In this document: piece after piece, positions 28,611-36,514 of the stretch
Numbering within the stretch: position 1 is the stretch's first letter
Layout of the letters: the number at the start of each line of letters is the position of its first letter
Source: Bradyrhizobium sp. CB1717
Lineage (GTDB): Bacteria > Pseudomonadota > Alphaproteobacteria > Rhizobiales > Xanthobacteraceae
Direction: 5' to 3'
Length of the DNA: 64,000 bases
Assembly: GCF_029714325.1 (NCBI RefSeq)
Contig: NZ_CP121666.1
Location: 4,216,001 to 4,280,000, forward strand
Program-made: the position numbers and the translations under genes
Notes under the pieces: generated by a model
The model's input: the letters and a program-made list of their open reading frames with translations, nothing else
Told to the model about the DNA's origin: nothing
Databases searched by the model: none

Positions 28611-29513
28611 ATGCACTATAAATTGTATCGCTATCAATTGACTAAGGTTTCCGGAGAAAAAGAGCGCGAAATTCATCCGGATGATCATTTTAAGCTGTTT
28701 CAACGAGCAAGGGGCACCGACTCGTATGGTGAATTCGCAGAATATCGCGGGAAGCGAGATAGCGTACTGATGTTTGTACGCGAATATAGATCCGATTTCG
28801 TGGGCTTGATCGGTCGCCATTCGACGGAGCGAGAGGTAACAACATACGACGCCAAGGAAGATGAAACGTATCAAGTAGAGGTCGACGACGACGACTATCC
28901 AAACGCGGCGTTTGTCTGCCTACCTCGTTTGCGCATGATCGCATGCTCTGATGGTGCGAGAATGCCGGCTGACGGCGCGATGTCGCGGCTCCATCAGATA
29001 TTGCTCTATCGACATCGAGCATATTTTGTTGTCGAGGCTATTAAAGAGACCTTCGATCTTCGGAAAGCAGTTAATCGGTTTCGGCTTATTGAAGTTACGT
29101 TCGATATCCTACCTGTCAATCCTCACACCGGTGACTTAGGTCTAAAGCTTGATGAAAGTCGCAAGCTCGATCACATCAAGAAGATTAGCGGAAAAGCAAC
29201 AGCGCCTTCCTCAGCGCCAATGACTCTGGAGGGTGGGTTTCTTACTTCCGTTCAGCAACTGCAGCAAAGTGGGCACGCAAAGGTCGGCTTCGTCGGTCGG
29301 ACGGACGAGGGCACTGAAGTAAAGGTACCGAAGCCCGGAAAGACAACGGAGCTGGCAGAAGACGAAGAGGACTCTGTGCGCAACGAGAGTGTCGGAGTGC
29401 GCATTAAGGTGCCCGAGAAGCTCGACTATCCGTTCAATCAAGCCTATGTCACACGAATTCGAAAGATCGCACGTCAATTTGAGGAATCTACCTTGGATGA
29501 CGGGGATGGATAG
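28611..29513 (+). CDS. Island gene A: hypothetical protein, DUF4747-like
   Basis: A 300-residue soluble protein in an AT-rich stretch. The start at 28611 (MHYKLYRYQLTKV) is preferred for its GGGG upstream; an ATG at 28587 and a GTG at 28566 are possible. Features in order: an N-terminal beta strand, a short acidic motif VEVDDDDYPN (89-98) with AAFVCLPRLRMIAC, a helix region HQILLYRHRAYFVVEAIKE (about 128-146), IEVTFDILPVNP near 160, and a C-terminal segment with HAKVGFVGRTDEGTEVKVP (222-240). This architecture recalls DUF4747 proteins, but the match is from memory and weak. It overlaps gene B, so they are coupled. Codon use leans to A/T-ending codons unlike neighbours, which suggests transfer. 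Confidence 0.75.
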   Translation: MHYKLYRYQLTKVSGEKEREIHPDDHFKLFQRARGTDSYGEFAEYRGKRDSVLMFVREYRSDFVGLIGRHSTEREVTTYDAKEDETYQVEVDDDDYPNAAFVCLPRLRMIACSDGARMPADGAMSRLHQILLYRHRAYFVVEAIKETFDLRKAVNRFRLIEVTFDILPVNPHTGDLGLKLDESRKLDHIKKISGKATAPSSAPMTLEGGFLTSVQQLQQSGHAKVGFVGRTDEGTEVKVPKPGKTTELAEDEEDSVRNESVGVRIKVPEKLDYPFNQAYVTRIRKIARQFEESTLDDGDG

Positions 29514-30069
29514 ATGTCCAAACTTCTGGTCCGTGTTGGCCGAAGCCTTGGGATTGTCCGCTGAGCGCCGTGGATTTTGGGCGTATGTTCCGTGGTGGCT
29601 GACTGTCTGTTGCGCTCTACCACTTCTTGCCGTGTTCTTGATGAGAAATTCTCTACGACCTCAGATTACCGACGGAAGTATCGCGACTGTGCTCGCGGCC
29701 ATTGCAGTCGTTGCGGGGTTCTTCGGATCTGTGTCTGTTGCGACAATTGGCCAAGTGCAGCGAATGGTGGCTGAGTATCCGTTCTCAAGTTATTTGCGTG
29801 AAGAAAGGCTATTTGATCAATTCTTGTTCTGGCCGCAATTTACCCTTCTGCTTCAAATTGCTCTTTTGCTGATATCGGCCGGCCTCGCAGCGGTTACTCG
29901 ATTGTTTGAGGCCGACGGTCTGAATCGATACCTGATAGCGGTTGATGTCGGGCTTCTCGTCTACGTTTGCAGTAAGACTTGGAGGCTGGTTGATCTTGTT
30001 CGCCAATTGACTTGGCACTACGAGCAATACAATCGACTCTACAAGGAATACCAAACGGGCAAGCAATAA
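29497..30069 (+). CDS. Island gene B: four-helix membrane protein, unknown
   Basis: A 190-residue inner-membrane protein. Four hydrophobic segments are at about 31-49 (VPWWLTVCCALPLLAVFLM), 62-85 (IATVLAAIAVVAGFFGSVSV), 113-136 (FTLLLQIALLLISAGLAAVT) and 145-163 (YLIAVDVGLLVYVCSK). A cytoplasmic C-terminal tail rich in Tyr, Gln and Lys follows (WHYEQYNRLYKEYQ). The ATG at 29497 has GAGGA 11 bases upstream; an ATG at 29506 is also possible. Either start overlaps gene A (17 or 8 bases), implying translational coupling. No family recognised. In a defence-type cassette such a protein would be the membrane-acting partner (inference only). Confidence 0.75.
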   Translation: MTGMDRCPNFWSVLAEALGLSAERRGFWAYVPWWLTVCCALPLLAVFLMRNSLRPQITDGSIATVLAAIAVVAGFFGSVSVATIGQVQRMVAEYPFSSYLREERLFDQFLFWPQFTLLLQIALLLISAGLAAVTRLFEADGLNRYLIAVDVGLLVYVCSKTWRLVDLVRQLTWHYEQYNRLYKEYQTGKQ

Positions 30070-30197
30070 TTGTTGAAAAGCTGCCCTAGAAAGATGTCGC
30101 GATCCCGATCGGAAGTTACGCCAACGCACATCGTGTCAATCGACTATCCGCAGGCTGCAGTCTTTCTTGAATGCCCACTGCCAGGAGGTACCAAGAG

Positions 30198-31403
30198 ATG
30201 TTGGGCTCCGCATTATATTATCCGTTTATCGATGTTCGGGACCAAAGCTGGCTTAGATCCGCGATCCTATTTTGGGATAAATTACAGACGATCGTCCCGA
30301 CCACTATAACAAGGCCGTATTTGAACGAGGATACCAGGATCTGTCATCAAGAGGGCTATCTAGAGCCGTTGTACTGTGAATTGCATCCCGAGGTGCTTCA
30401 ACGACTTGGAGAGAAGGTAATCAACTTGTTCGAGCGCCCCGATTGGCTTGACGATCTGCTTTTGAACGGCTCTCAAGTGGATCCAAGTCTCAGAGTCCTC
30501 CGTCAATCGGAATTGCTACGGCACAGAATCGGTGACGATCTTCAATTGGTTGGTTTGTACCCGGGGAAGATGTCCGAAGCGATGAAGGATGCAATTGTCC
30601 GCCTCGGGGTAGGACGTCTGCATCCTGCAAAAATGTCACGTGAATTACAGAATGCGATGCGGTCAGATCCCCTTGTGTCGCGCGTCTTCGGAAAGACTCC
30701 ACGGGAGCTGAGGAAATTGTTTGGATACAGAGAGGAGTATGAGGGAGATTGGATTTTAGTGAATAGCAACTTTGCTGCTGCGTATATGGCTGCCCTGGCC
30801 GTCATGCTGGCTGAACAAAAGGGGATTTCCCCGCTCACCAACCAAGATTCTGTTCAAGGCTTGAACCTTAGATTTCTTATTGACGATAGTGTGGGTGTTG
30901 GCGAACGCGAGGCCAATGCAGCTCTGCTGACCGTCGTGATGGAGGGGCTGCGGATCGACCCCGAGACCTCAGTTGCCAAAATGCTCGAATTTCGGCGATC
31001 GAGGGCAATTCAACTTGCTGAGCTTTCCGGAACGTTTGACGATCTTAGAGCAAAGATAGGAAAGAGCGAGAGCGCACGCGAACTTCAGGAAAATGCAGCG
31101 CGAATATATGCGAACAAGATTCGTCCAGGGTTGGAGAAGTTGAAGCGAGAAATGCAAGACCAAACGATCCAAAGTGCCTGGAAGGGATTCTATCAGGCCG
31201 CGACATTGTCTGCGGTGGCCGGAGGTTCTCTCTTAGCAAGCTTTGCGCAGGCAAATTCAATTAGTGTCTTTGGTGCGGGGCTTTTTATGACCGGCGCCAA
31301 CATAGCTGTGGAGGCGGCGTACGCAAGGCGCAAAGCACGAGCGTCTTCACCTTTCACATATCTTCTAGATATCGAGAAGGAGTTCTCGTTGCCTCGATAC
31401 TAG
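30198..31403 (+). CDS. Island gene C: DUF6236-like protein with hydrophobic C-terminus
   Basis: A 401-residue protein. The ATG at 30198 has an excellent AGGAGGT ribosome-binding site 8 bases upstream. The N-terminus (SALYYPFIDVRDQSWLRSAI, then LFWDKLQTIVP) matches the signature of DUF6236-type proteins as I remember it. Two related motifs lie 21 residues apart: LYPGKMSEAM (120-129) and LHPAKMSREL (141-150), a likely internal duplication. A helical middle follows, and near 335-378 hydrophobic stretches (ATLSAVAGGSLLASFA; SVFGAGLFMTGANIAVEAAYA) could be membrane-inserting. It lies 128 bases after gene B with its own ribosome-binding site. Function unknown. Confidence 0.75.
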   Translation: MLGSALYYPFIDVRDQSWLRSAILFWDKLQTIVPTTITRPYLNEDTRICHQEGYLEPLYCELHPEVLQRLGEKVINLFERPDWLDDLLLNGSQVDPSLRVLRQSELLRHRIGDDLQLVGLYPGKMSEAMKDAIVRLGVGRLHPAKMSRELQNAMRSDPLVSRVFGKTPRELRKLFGYREEYEGDWILVNSNFAAAYMAALAVMLAEQKGISPLTNQDSVQGLNLRFLIDDSVGVGEREANAALLTVVMEGLRIDPETSVAKMLEFRRSRAIQLAELSGTFDDLRAKIGKSESARELQENAARIYANKIRPGLEKLKREMQDQTIQSAWKGFYQAATLSAVAGGSLLASFAQANSISVFGAGLFMTGANIAVEAAYARRKARASSPFTYLLDIEKEFSLPRY

Positions 31404-31420
31404 AGCGGGTACTGGATGGA

Positions 31421-31768
31421 ATGACCGAAGACGATGTGACTGACGAGATTTCAGAACTTGAAGATCGGATCGAGGCTCTCGCCGAGATCGCCGAGCGATG
31501 CCGGAAGTACATCCTGGCGTCCAAGATCGCCATCGGCGGCGGGGCCGCGCTGCTGTTGGTCACGGTCCTCGGCCTGTTGGGGACAGGTCAGACCGCGGCG
31601 CTCGGATCGATCGCCCTAGTGCTGGGCGGGATCGTGTCGCTGGGCTCGAACGTCAGTACCTTGCGGCAGACGGACGACGCCATCAGCGCGGCGGAGGCGC
31701 GCCGTTCGGCGTTGATCGGCAGCATCGACCTCAGGGTTGTCGCCGATACGCCCCTGAAGCTGGTGTAA
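31421..31768 (+). CDS. Small membrane protein with N-terminal helix
   Basis: A 115-residue protein in normal high-G+C sequence, so outside the island. Residues 1-30 are acidic and helical (DEISELEDRIEALAEIAERC), followed by two hydrophobic segments (IAIGGGAALLLVTVLGLLG; ALGSIALVLGGIVSLGS) and a polar C-terminal helix (TDDAISAAEARRSALIG). No family recognised; the pattern suggests a membrane-anchored coiled coil. It precedes the adenosine-specific kinase gene by 66 bases on the same strand. Confidence 0.7.
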   Translation: MTEDDVTDEISELEDRIEALAEIAERCRKYILASKIAIGGGAALLLVTVLGLLGTGQTAALGSIALVLGGIVSLGSNVSTLRQTDDAISAAEARRSALIGSIDLRVVADTPLKLV

Positions 31769-31834
31769 CGCCGCTTGCAATCGCCTGCCGCAGGCCTACC
31801 ATGACTGGCGTTGGACCCTTGAAGGAGCGCAGCC

Positions 31835-32320
31835 ATGGAACTCACCGTGGTGCCCATCGTCAAGCCGGACACCGCCAACTTCATCTTTGGCCAATCGCAT
31901 TTCATCAAGACCGTGGAAGACCTCCACGAGGCGTTGGTCGGCGCGGTGCCGGGCATCCGCTTCGGGCTCGCCTTCTGCGAGGCCTCCGGCAAGCGGCTGG
32001 TGCGCTGGTCGGGCAACGACGAGGCCGCTCTCACGCTGGCGCGCGACAACGCATTGGCCGTCGGCGCCGGACACACGTTCCTGATCTTCCTTGGTGACGG
32101 ATTCTTTCCCGTCAACGTGCTGGCTGCTGTGCGCGCGGTGCCGGAGGTGTGCCGCATCTTTTGTGCGACTGCCAATCCGACACAGGTGATAGTCGCGCAA
32201 ACCGACCTCGGCCGTGGCGTGCTCGGCGTGGTGGATGGCGCCTCACCGCTGGGTGTCGAGGCCGACGCGGACATTGCGTGGCGGAAAGACCTGCTGCGAA
32301 AGATCGGCTACAAGCTGTAG
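31835..32320 (+). CDS. Adenosine-specific kinase family protein
   Basis: A 161-residue protein matching the small adenosine-specific kinase family first known from archaea: MELTVVPIVKPDTANFIFGQSHFIK (in pieces) at the start, GIRFGLAFCEASGKRLVRW in the middle, GAGHTFLIFLGDGFFPVNVL, and the conserved RIFCATANPTQVIVAQT near residue 114-130. Members bind adenosine/AMP. An AAGGAGCGCAG ribosome-binding site precedes the ATG. The next gene is a protein-repair methyltransferase whose reaction ultimately yields adenosine, a possible but unproven link. Confidence 0.88.
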   Translation: MELTVVPIVKPDTANFIFGQSHFIKTVEDLHEALVGAVPGIRFGLAFCEASGKRLVRWSGNDEAALTLARDNALAVGAGHTFLIFLGDGFFPVNVLAAVRAVPEVCRIFCATANPTQVIVAQTDLGRGVLGVVDGASPLGVEADADIAWRKDLLRKIGYKL

Positions 32321-32399
32321 CGACTGGATACCGGTCATCGATTCCATTCGTTGCGCTCGAGCGGTCGACGCAAATTGCGTACCTCGTGGAGGACGCACG

Positions 32400-33143
32400 A
32401 TGATGAAGGCCTTGCTGCAGGTGCTTGCCATGGTTGTCGCGGCGGGGGAGACGGCCGCACAGGGCGCCCCGCAGGACGACCAATGCGTCCGCGAACGCGC
32501 CGCCATGGTCGAAACCATCCGTGCCTATGCCCGGTCCGCCGGAAGCAGCTTGGGTCCGCAAGGCCTGCCGGAGAGGGTGCTCGAGGCGATGGCACAAACA
32601 AAACGCCATCTGTTCATCCCTGAGCGATCCTGCTCGATCGCATACGCCGACAGCCCGGTACCGATCGGCCTCGGCCAGACCATCTCGCAGCCCTACATGG
32701 TGGCCCTGATGACAGCGTTGGCCGAGGTCGCGGCCGATCACGTTGTGCTCGAGGTCGGCACGGGTTCGGGCTACCAGGCCGCCATCCTTGCGCGCCTGGC
32801 GCGAAAGGTCTGCACCATCGAGATCATCCCGCAATTGGCCGAGACCGCCACGAAGACACTGAGAGACCTCGCGTATGACAACGTCAGCGTCAGGCTCGGC
32901 GACGGCTACGATGGCTGGCCGGAATGCGGTCCGTTTGGCGCCATCATCGTGACGGCCGCGCTCGGGCATGTGCCGCCGCCGTTGGTCGATCAGCTCAACG
33001 TGGGTGGTCGACTTGTCATGCCGGTGGGAGCTGGTTTCAGCACTCAGCAGCTCACGATCGTAGAAAAAATTGCACCCGGTAAGACGACGACGCGCGCCGT
33101 CGCCCTCGTGCGTTTTGTCCCCTTTACGCGTTCACAGAACTAG
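32400..33143 (+). CDS. pcm: Protein-L-isoaspartate O-methyltransferase with signal-like N-terminus
   Basis: PIMT methylates isoaspartyl residues in aged proteins using S-adenosylmethionine. The 247-residue product has the family core: PIGLGQTISQPYMVALMTAL (in place of the usual PIGHGQTIS), the SAM motif VLEVGTGSGYQAAILARL near 117-134, CTIEIIPQLAETA, and GGRLVMPVGAG. Its first ~24 residues (MMKALLQVLAMVVAAGETAAQ) look like a cleavable signal peptide, and a region with paired cysteines (QCVRERA; ERSCSIAY) follows. Tandem ATGs at 32400 and 32403 share a TGGAGGACG ribosome-binding site. If exported, the source of SAM is unclear. Confidence 0.88.
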   Translation: MMKALLQVLAMVVAAGETAAQGAPQDDQCVRERAAMVETIRAYARSAGSSLGPQGLPERVLEAMAQTKRHLFIPERSCSIAYADSPVPIGLGQTISQPYMVALMTALAEVAADHVVLEVGTGSGYQAAILARLARKVCTIEIIPQLAETATKTLRDLAYDNVSVRLGDGYDGWPECGPFGAIIVTAALGHVPPPLVDQLNVGGRLVMPVGAGFSTQQLTIVEKIAPGKTTTRAVALVRFVPFTRSQN

Positions 33144-33218
33144 ATGCGCAACGGTCGAGCGCGAACGCGTAGGGCAGGTTCCACGAAGCCGTAACGGGCC
33201 GCCTTTCTGACGACAGAC

Positions 33219-33247
33219 GGGCGGATTGCGCTAATGCCAATCCGCCC
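33219..33247. terminator. Hairpin between convergent pcm and VOC genes
   Basis: GGGCGGATTG pairs with CAATCCGCCC around a 9-base loop, a perfect 10-bp stem between two convergent genes. It could terminate both strands, but T-runs are lacking on either side. Confidence 0.45.
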
Positions 33248-33270
33248 TGCGGCTGCGAAGTGTGCCTCGT

Positions 33271-33744
33271 CTACGCGGCCTTGTTCTGCTGCTTCATGAC
33301 CTCCGCCGCACGCTTCTTCAGCTCCGCCGGGGATACATCCTCGATATGGGTGCCGATGTGCCAGCGGTTGCCGGCGGGATCCGTTACACCACCGCTGCGG
33401 TCGCCGTAGAATTGATCGGCGGGCTCCATCACCGATGTGCCGCCGGCCTTGAGCGCCTTCTGATAGACTGCATCGACGTTCGGTACGTAGAGATACAACA
33501 TCGTGGATGTTGCTTGTGCGCGCTCCGAGGAGTCGGAAATCATCACGATGGAATTTCCGATTTTGAACTCCGCATGCCCGACCTTGCCGTCGGGCCGCAT
33601 CATCGGCTCGAAGACCGGTTGGGCTCCGAAGGCGTCTTTCATGAAGCGGATGACTGTCTCTGCGCCGTCGACGACGAGATAGGGCGTGACGGTGTGATAT
33701 CCCTCGGGAACCGGCTTCACTTTAGTGACCACTTTAGTGACCAT
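33271..33744 (-). CDS. VOC-family protein (PhnB-like glyoxalase fold)
   Basis: The 157-residue product is a PhnB/YdhG-type vicinal-oxygen-chelate protein: the core VTPYLVVDGAETVIRFMKDAFGA, MRPDGKVGHAEFKIGNSIVM, LYVPNVDAVYQKALKAGGTS, and DQFYGDRSGGVTDPAGNRWHIGTH (each in pieces) are the classic family pattern. The C-terminus ends AEVMKQQNKAA. The short basic N-terminus MVTKVVTKVKPVPEG contains a small internal repeat. It may bind a metal and small ligand; reaction unknown. It is convergent with pcm. Confidence 0.9.
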   Translation of the reverse strand: MVTKVVTKVKPVPEGYHTVTPYLVVDGAETVIRFMKDAFGAQPVFEPMMRPDGKVGHAEFKIGNSIVMISDSSERAQATSTMLYLYVPNVDAVYQKALKAGGTSVMEPADQFYGDRSGGVTDPAGNRWHIGTHIEDVSPAELKKRAAEVMKQQNKAA

Positions 33745-33935
33745 GGCTGTCTCCTTTGGTTTGATGCAGGACGACCCAGCCACCTCATGTCGCGTCCGCA
33801 ATCTTCCGCCCGGTCTTTGAACAAAGTATGACGGCTGCTGCGCCGCGCTGCGACGCGGATGCGCCGATGAAGCTGGTGTGATGAGCCTCACTGCCCGTCG
33901 GGGCGATGAGCGCGGCTTTCGCAACGCAAAACGCA

Positions 33936-34757
33936 TCACCGCAGCGAGGACACCAGCAGCCACGCGCCCGCGGCCACACATGCAATGCCGGCAGCGCGCG
34001 CGATCCATCGTCCGGCCGGCGTCAGCTTCTCCAGCAGGACGAGCAGCGCCAACAGCGCGATCCAGAGCACGTTCATCACGCCGCCTATGAACAGGAGTGC
34101 CATCAAGAGCCAGCAGCAGCCGACACAATAGCTTCCGTGCCGAAGCCCCAGCAGCAGGCAGCCTCGCGGCGTGTCGCGAAACCCGCCGTGGCGCATCAGG
34201 AACAGAAACGGCGACTGGCATTGGACGAGGCACACGTCCTTGAGCGGCGTCCATTGATAGATGCCGGCCGCGATCAGCACGCATGCCCCGAGCAGGTTGC
34301 TGGCGAACGTCATCCGGGAGTCGAGAAGGGCTGCGCGATCGATCCCCCATTGCAGAAGGGTTGCGACGAGTGAAAAGCCGGCCCAGGCGAGGAGATAACC
34401 GGCCGCAAACCAGCCGGTTGCCGCGAACGGCTTGGCCTGTGCCTTCGCCTGCCGGCCGACGCTGGCGTACATGAGGATCATGGGCGCGGCCGAGGGCGCC
34501 ATCATTCCAACCATCATCACCGCCCACATCAGGAACACGTATGCGAACTCGATCGTTCGCCACGGCTCGCTGGCGGGCAACATGATTCCGATCCCGGCCG
34601 GGATCATGCGGAAGCCGGTCATGTCCATGCCGCCCATGTCCATGTCGTCGGCGAGCCAGAGCACATAAGCCCACGCCAGCGCGACGATGATCAGAATCGC
34701 GCCGCCGACGATCCAGCGGTCGCGGCGCAGCACGGTTTCGAGAGCTCTGTCGGTCAT
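33936..34757 (-). CDS. DUF2182 integral membrane protein (predicted metal-binding)
   Basis: A 273-residue membrane protein with about seven helices. The N-terminal loop is rich in Asp, Met and Gly (DDMDMGGMDMTGFRMIPAG), then MWAVMMVGMMAPSAAPMI, the CLVQCQSP segment and the HGSYCVGCCWLLMALLFIGG segment. The Met/Cys/His content and the motifs fit DUF2182, described as predicted metal-binding. It lies upstream in reading order of nothing else but is next to the DUF1326 gene transcribed in the same direction 51 bases before it; the two families co-occur widely. Copper or another soft metal is the likely ligand (inference). Confidence 0.9.
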   Translation of the reverse strand: MTDRALETVLRRDRWIVGGAILIIVALAWAYVLWLADDMDMGGMDMTGFRMIPAGIGIMLPASEPWRTIEFAYVFLMWAVMMVGMMAPSAAPMILMYASVGRQAKAQAKPFAATGWFAAGYLLAWAGFSLVATLLQWGIDRAALLDSRMTFASNLLGACVLIAAGIYQWTPLKDVCLVQCQSPFLFLMRHGGFRDTPRGCLLLGLRHGSYCVGCCWLLMALLFIGGVMNVLWIALLALLVLLEKLTPAGRWIARAAGIACVAAGAWLLVSSLR

Positions 34758-34808
34758 TTGTGATGCGGGTTGCCGGCCTTCTCGCGGACCGTCACATCAG
34801 GAGCGGCA

Positions 34809-35441
34809 TCAGGCCTGGTTCGACCACTGGATCGGCGCATAGAGGCCGTTCCTGCCGGAATTGTCCCAGCGCATGCCATGATCGCTGTACGTATTGCCGG
34901 CGGCGCCGACCGCCATCACCATCCTGTCGGGGCTGACGGGGTGGCCGATGTTGGCCCACATTTCGCCGCTCGGGTGCATGGTCGGTAACGGATCAACGGA
35001 CATGTGCAGAATGCCCGGGATTTCCGCGGACCGCGTCTTGCCGTCGATCCGGAATGTGATCGGGGCCTTCTTCACCCCCAGGTTCTTGCTGATCAGCGGT
35101 CCGAACGAGGCCATGGGACCACCGGCCGCGCCGCTGAAGATCGCAGCCAGCGCCTCGGTCTGCCGATCGTCGGCGCTCTGATCGACATAGGTGGCCTGCG
35201 ACCAGTTCCCGTCAGCCATGACGCCAGGCGCATGGAGGATAACCAGGACGTTCAGTCCATCGAGTGCGACGTCGCCGTAACGCCCGGTCTCGATGTGGAA
35301 GATCAGCGGCACGTTGCAGAAGCCCTCGGTCGGTCGCGCGGTCAGCGGGGCGCCCGCAGACACGAGGCACGGGCACACGATGCTGCAACTGCAATTTTCG
35401 AAATAGTCACCGGAAAGCTGCCACGAGACCTGGTCCACCAT
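34809..35441 (-). CDS. DUF1326 domain protein
   Basis: A 210-residue protein with the DUF1326 signature: QLSGDYFENCSCSIVCPCLVS near the start (in pieces), a cluster of four cysteines in C-S-C-x3-C-P-C at residues 17-24. GLNVLVILHAPGVMADGNWSQ and DQSADDRQTEALAAIFSGAAGGPMA lie in the middle, with a conserved KNRTxGxxxx-type C-terminus (AAGNTYSDHGMRW). No signal peptide is seen. The Cys cluster suggests soft-metal binding. It is first in a two-gene unit with DUF2182 downstream, a pairing seen in many proteobacteria. Confidence 0.9.
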   Translation of the reverse strand: MVDQVSWQLSGDYFENCSCSIVCPCLVSAGAPLTARPTEGFCNVPLIFHIETGRYGDVALDGLNVLVILHAPGVMADGNWSQATYVDQSADDRQTEALAAIFSGAAGGPMASFGPLISKNLGVKKAPITFRIDGKTRSAEIPGILHMSVDPLPTMHPSGEMWANIGHPVSPDRMVMAVGAAGNTYSDHGMRWDNSGRNGLYAPIQWSNQA

Positions 35442-35674
35442 CGCTGCCTCCCGCTTGGCCGAACCCGACAGATCACTTTCGAACGAGCTACCTGTGGTGG
35501 AAAGCTACGCCGCGTGCGCGGGAACCGCAAGGCGATGCGCCAATGAAGTTGGTGTGAAGCGGCGGCGGCGTTAGCGCCAGCCTAGCCCACCACTTCTCCA
35601 TTCGTTCGGGCAGACCCCTGATCGGTCACGGCTTCGCCTGACCCATCCTGCGAGCTGCGAGCTGATCCGTCCTG

Positions 35675-36322
35675 TCAACGCGCCTTATCCGCTGCGGCGA
35701 AATGCGCCATCTGGTCGGCGTGGGCCTTGGCGAAGGCCGGGCGGGCCGTGGCGCGCGCGAGATAGGCGCGGCAGGCGGGACTGTCCGCGAGTCCCTCGAA
35801 GCGGTCGACGGGGCGCAGCACGTCCGCCATCAGGATGTCGGCGACGGAGAAGGAGCCCGCCAGCCATTCACGGCCGGCCAGCACCGGCTCGAGGTGCTTG
35901 AGGCGGATCTTCAGGAAGCCGTCGACGAACGTCACGGCCGGTGAACCGTCGTCGCTGCCGGTGAACTTGAACATGGACCAGGGCAGGCTTGCCATCTCCA
36001 CCGAATTGAGCGCCGCGAACACCCATTTCGTTGCCTCGCTGCGGCCGCGCGGATCTGACGGCATCAGCTTCGCGCTGAGCGCGCCGAGATGGAGCAGGAT
36101 CGCGCCGCTCTCGAAGATCGAGAGGTCGCCATCGGTCAGCCACGGCACCTGGCCGAACGGCTGGTGCGCGAGGTGCGCGGCGCCCCGGTCGCCGAACGGC
36201 GTGCTGGCGACGCGATAGGGCAAGCCGGCTTCTTCCAGCGCCCAGCGCACGCGAAGATCGCGCACCAGGCCGCGCGGCTTCTCGGGAACCCAGTCGAAGG
36301 TGGTGAGGGTGAGGTCGGGCAT
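35675..36322 (-). CDS. Glutathione S-transferase family protein
   Basis: The 215-residue product shows a thioredoxin-fold N-domain (RDLRVRWALEEAGLPYRVAS, then FGQVPWLTDGDLSIFESGAIL with the cis-proline VPW) and an all-alpha C-domain (LEPVLAGREWLAGSFSVADILMADVLR). The SGAILLHL segment provides the Ser that binds the glutathione gamma-glutamyl group. Function is detoxification or stress related; substrate unknown. It is transcribed alone, downstream (in its own direction) of a repeat at 36411. Confidence 0.9.
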   Translation of the reverse strand: MPDLTLTTFDWVPEKPRGLVRDLRVRWALEEAGLPYRVASTPFGDRGAAHLAHQPFGQVPWLTDGDLSIFESGAILLHLGALSAKLMPSDPRGRSEATKWVFAALNSVEMASLPWSMFKFTGSDDGSPAVTFVDGFLKIRLKHLEPVLAGREWLAGSFSVADILMADVLRPVDRFEGLADSPACRAYLARATARPAFAKAHADQMAHFAAADKAR

Positions 36323-36410
36323 GAGGGGTCTCCATGCTGTCTGGACATAGGACGGATGACGGGCGGGCGTTCCGACAGTGAGCGACGTTTATTCTGCACG
36401 GGCGGAGACC

Positions 36411-36499
36411 GTAGGGTGGGCAAAGGCGCGTTTGCGCCGTGCCCACCATCTTTTGCTAGGGACAGAGGTGGTGGGCACGCTTCGCCTTGCCCACCCTAC
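36411..36499. repeat. GTAGGGTGGGCAAAG palindromic repeat (copy 3)
   Basis: The arms are GTAGGGTGGGCAAAG and CTTGCCCACCCTAC, with inner CGTGCCCACCA / GGTGGGCACG. It lies between the GST gene and the exported hydrolase gene. Confidence 0.85.
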
Positions 36500-36514
36500 G
36501 GCAGCGTTGCTCCC

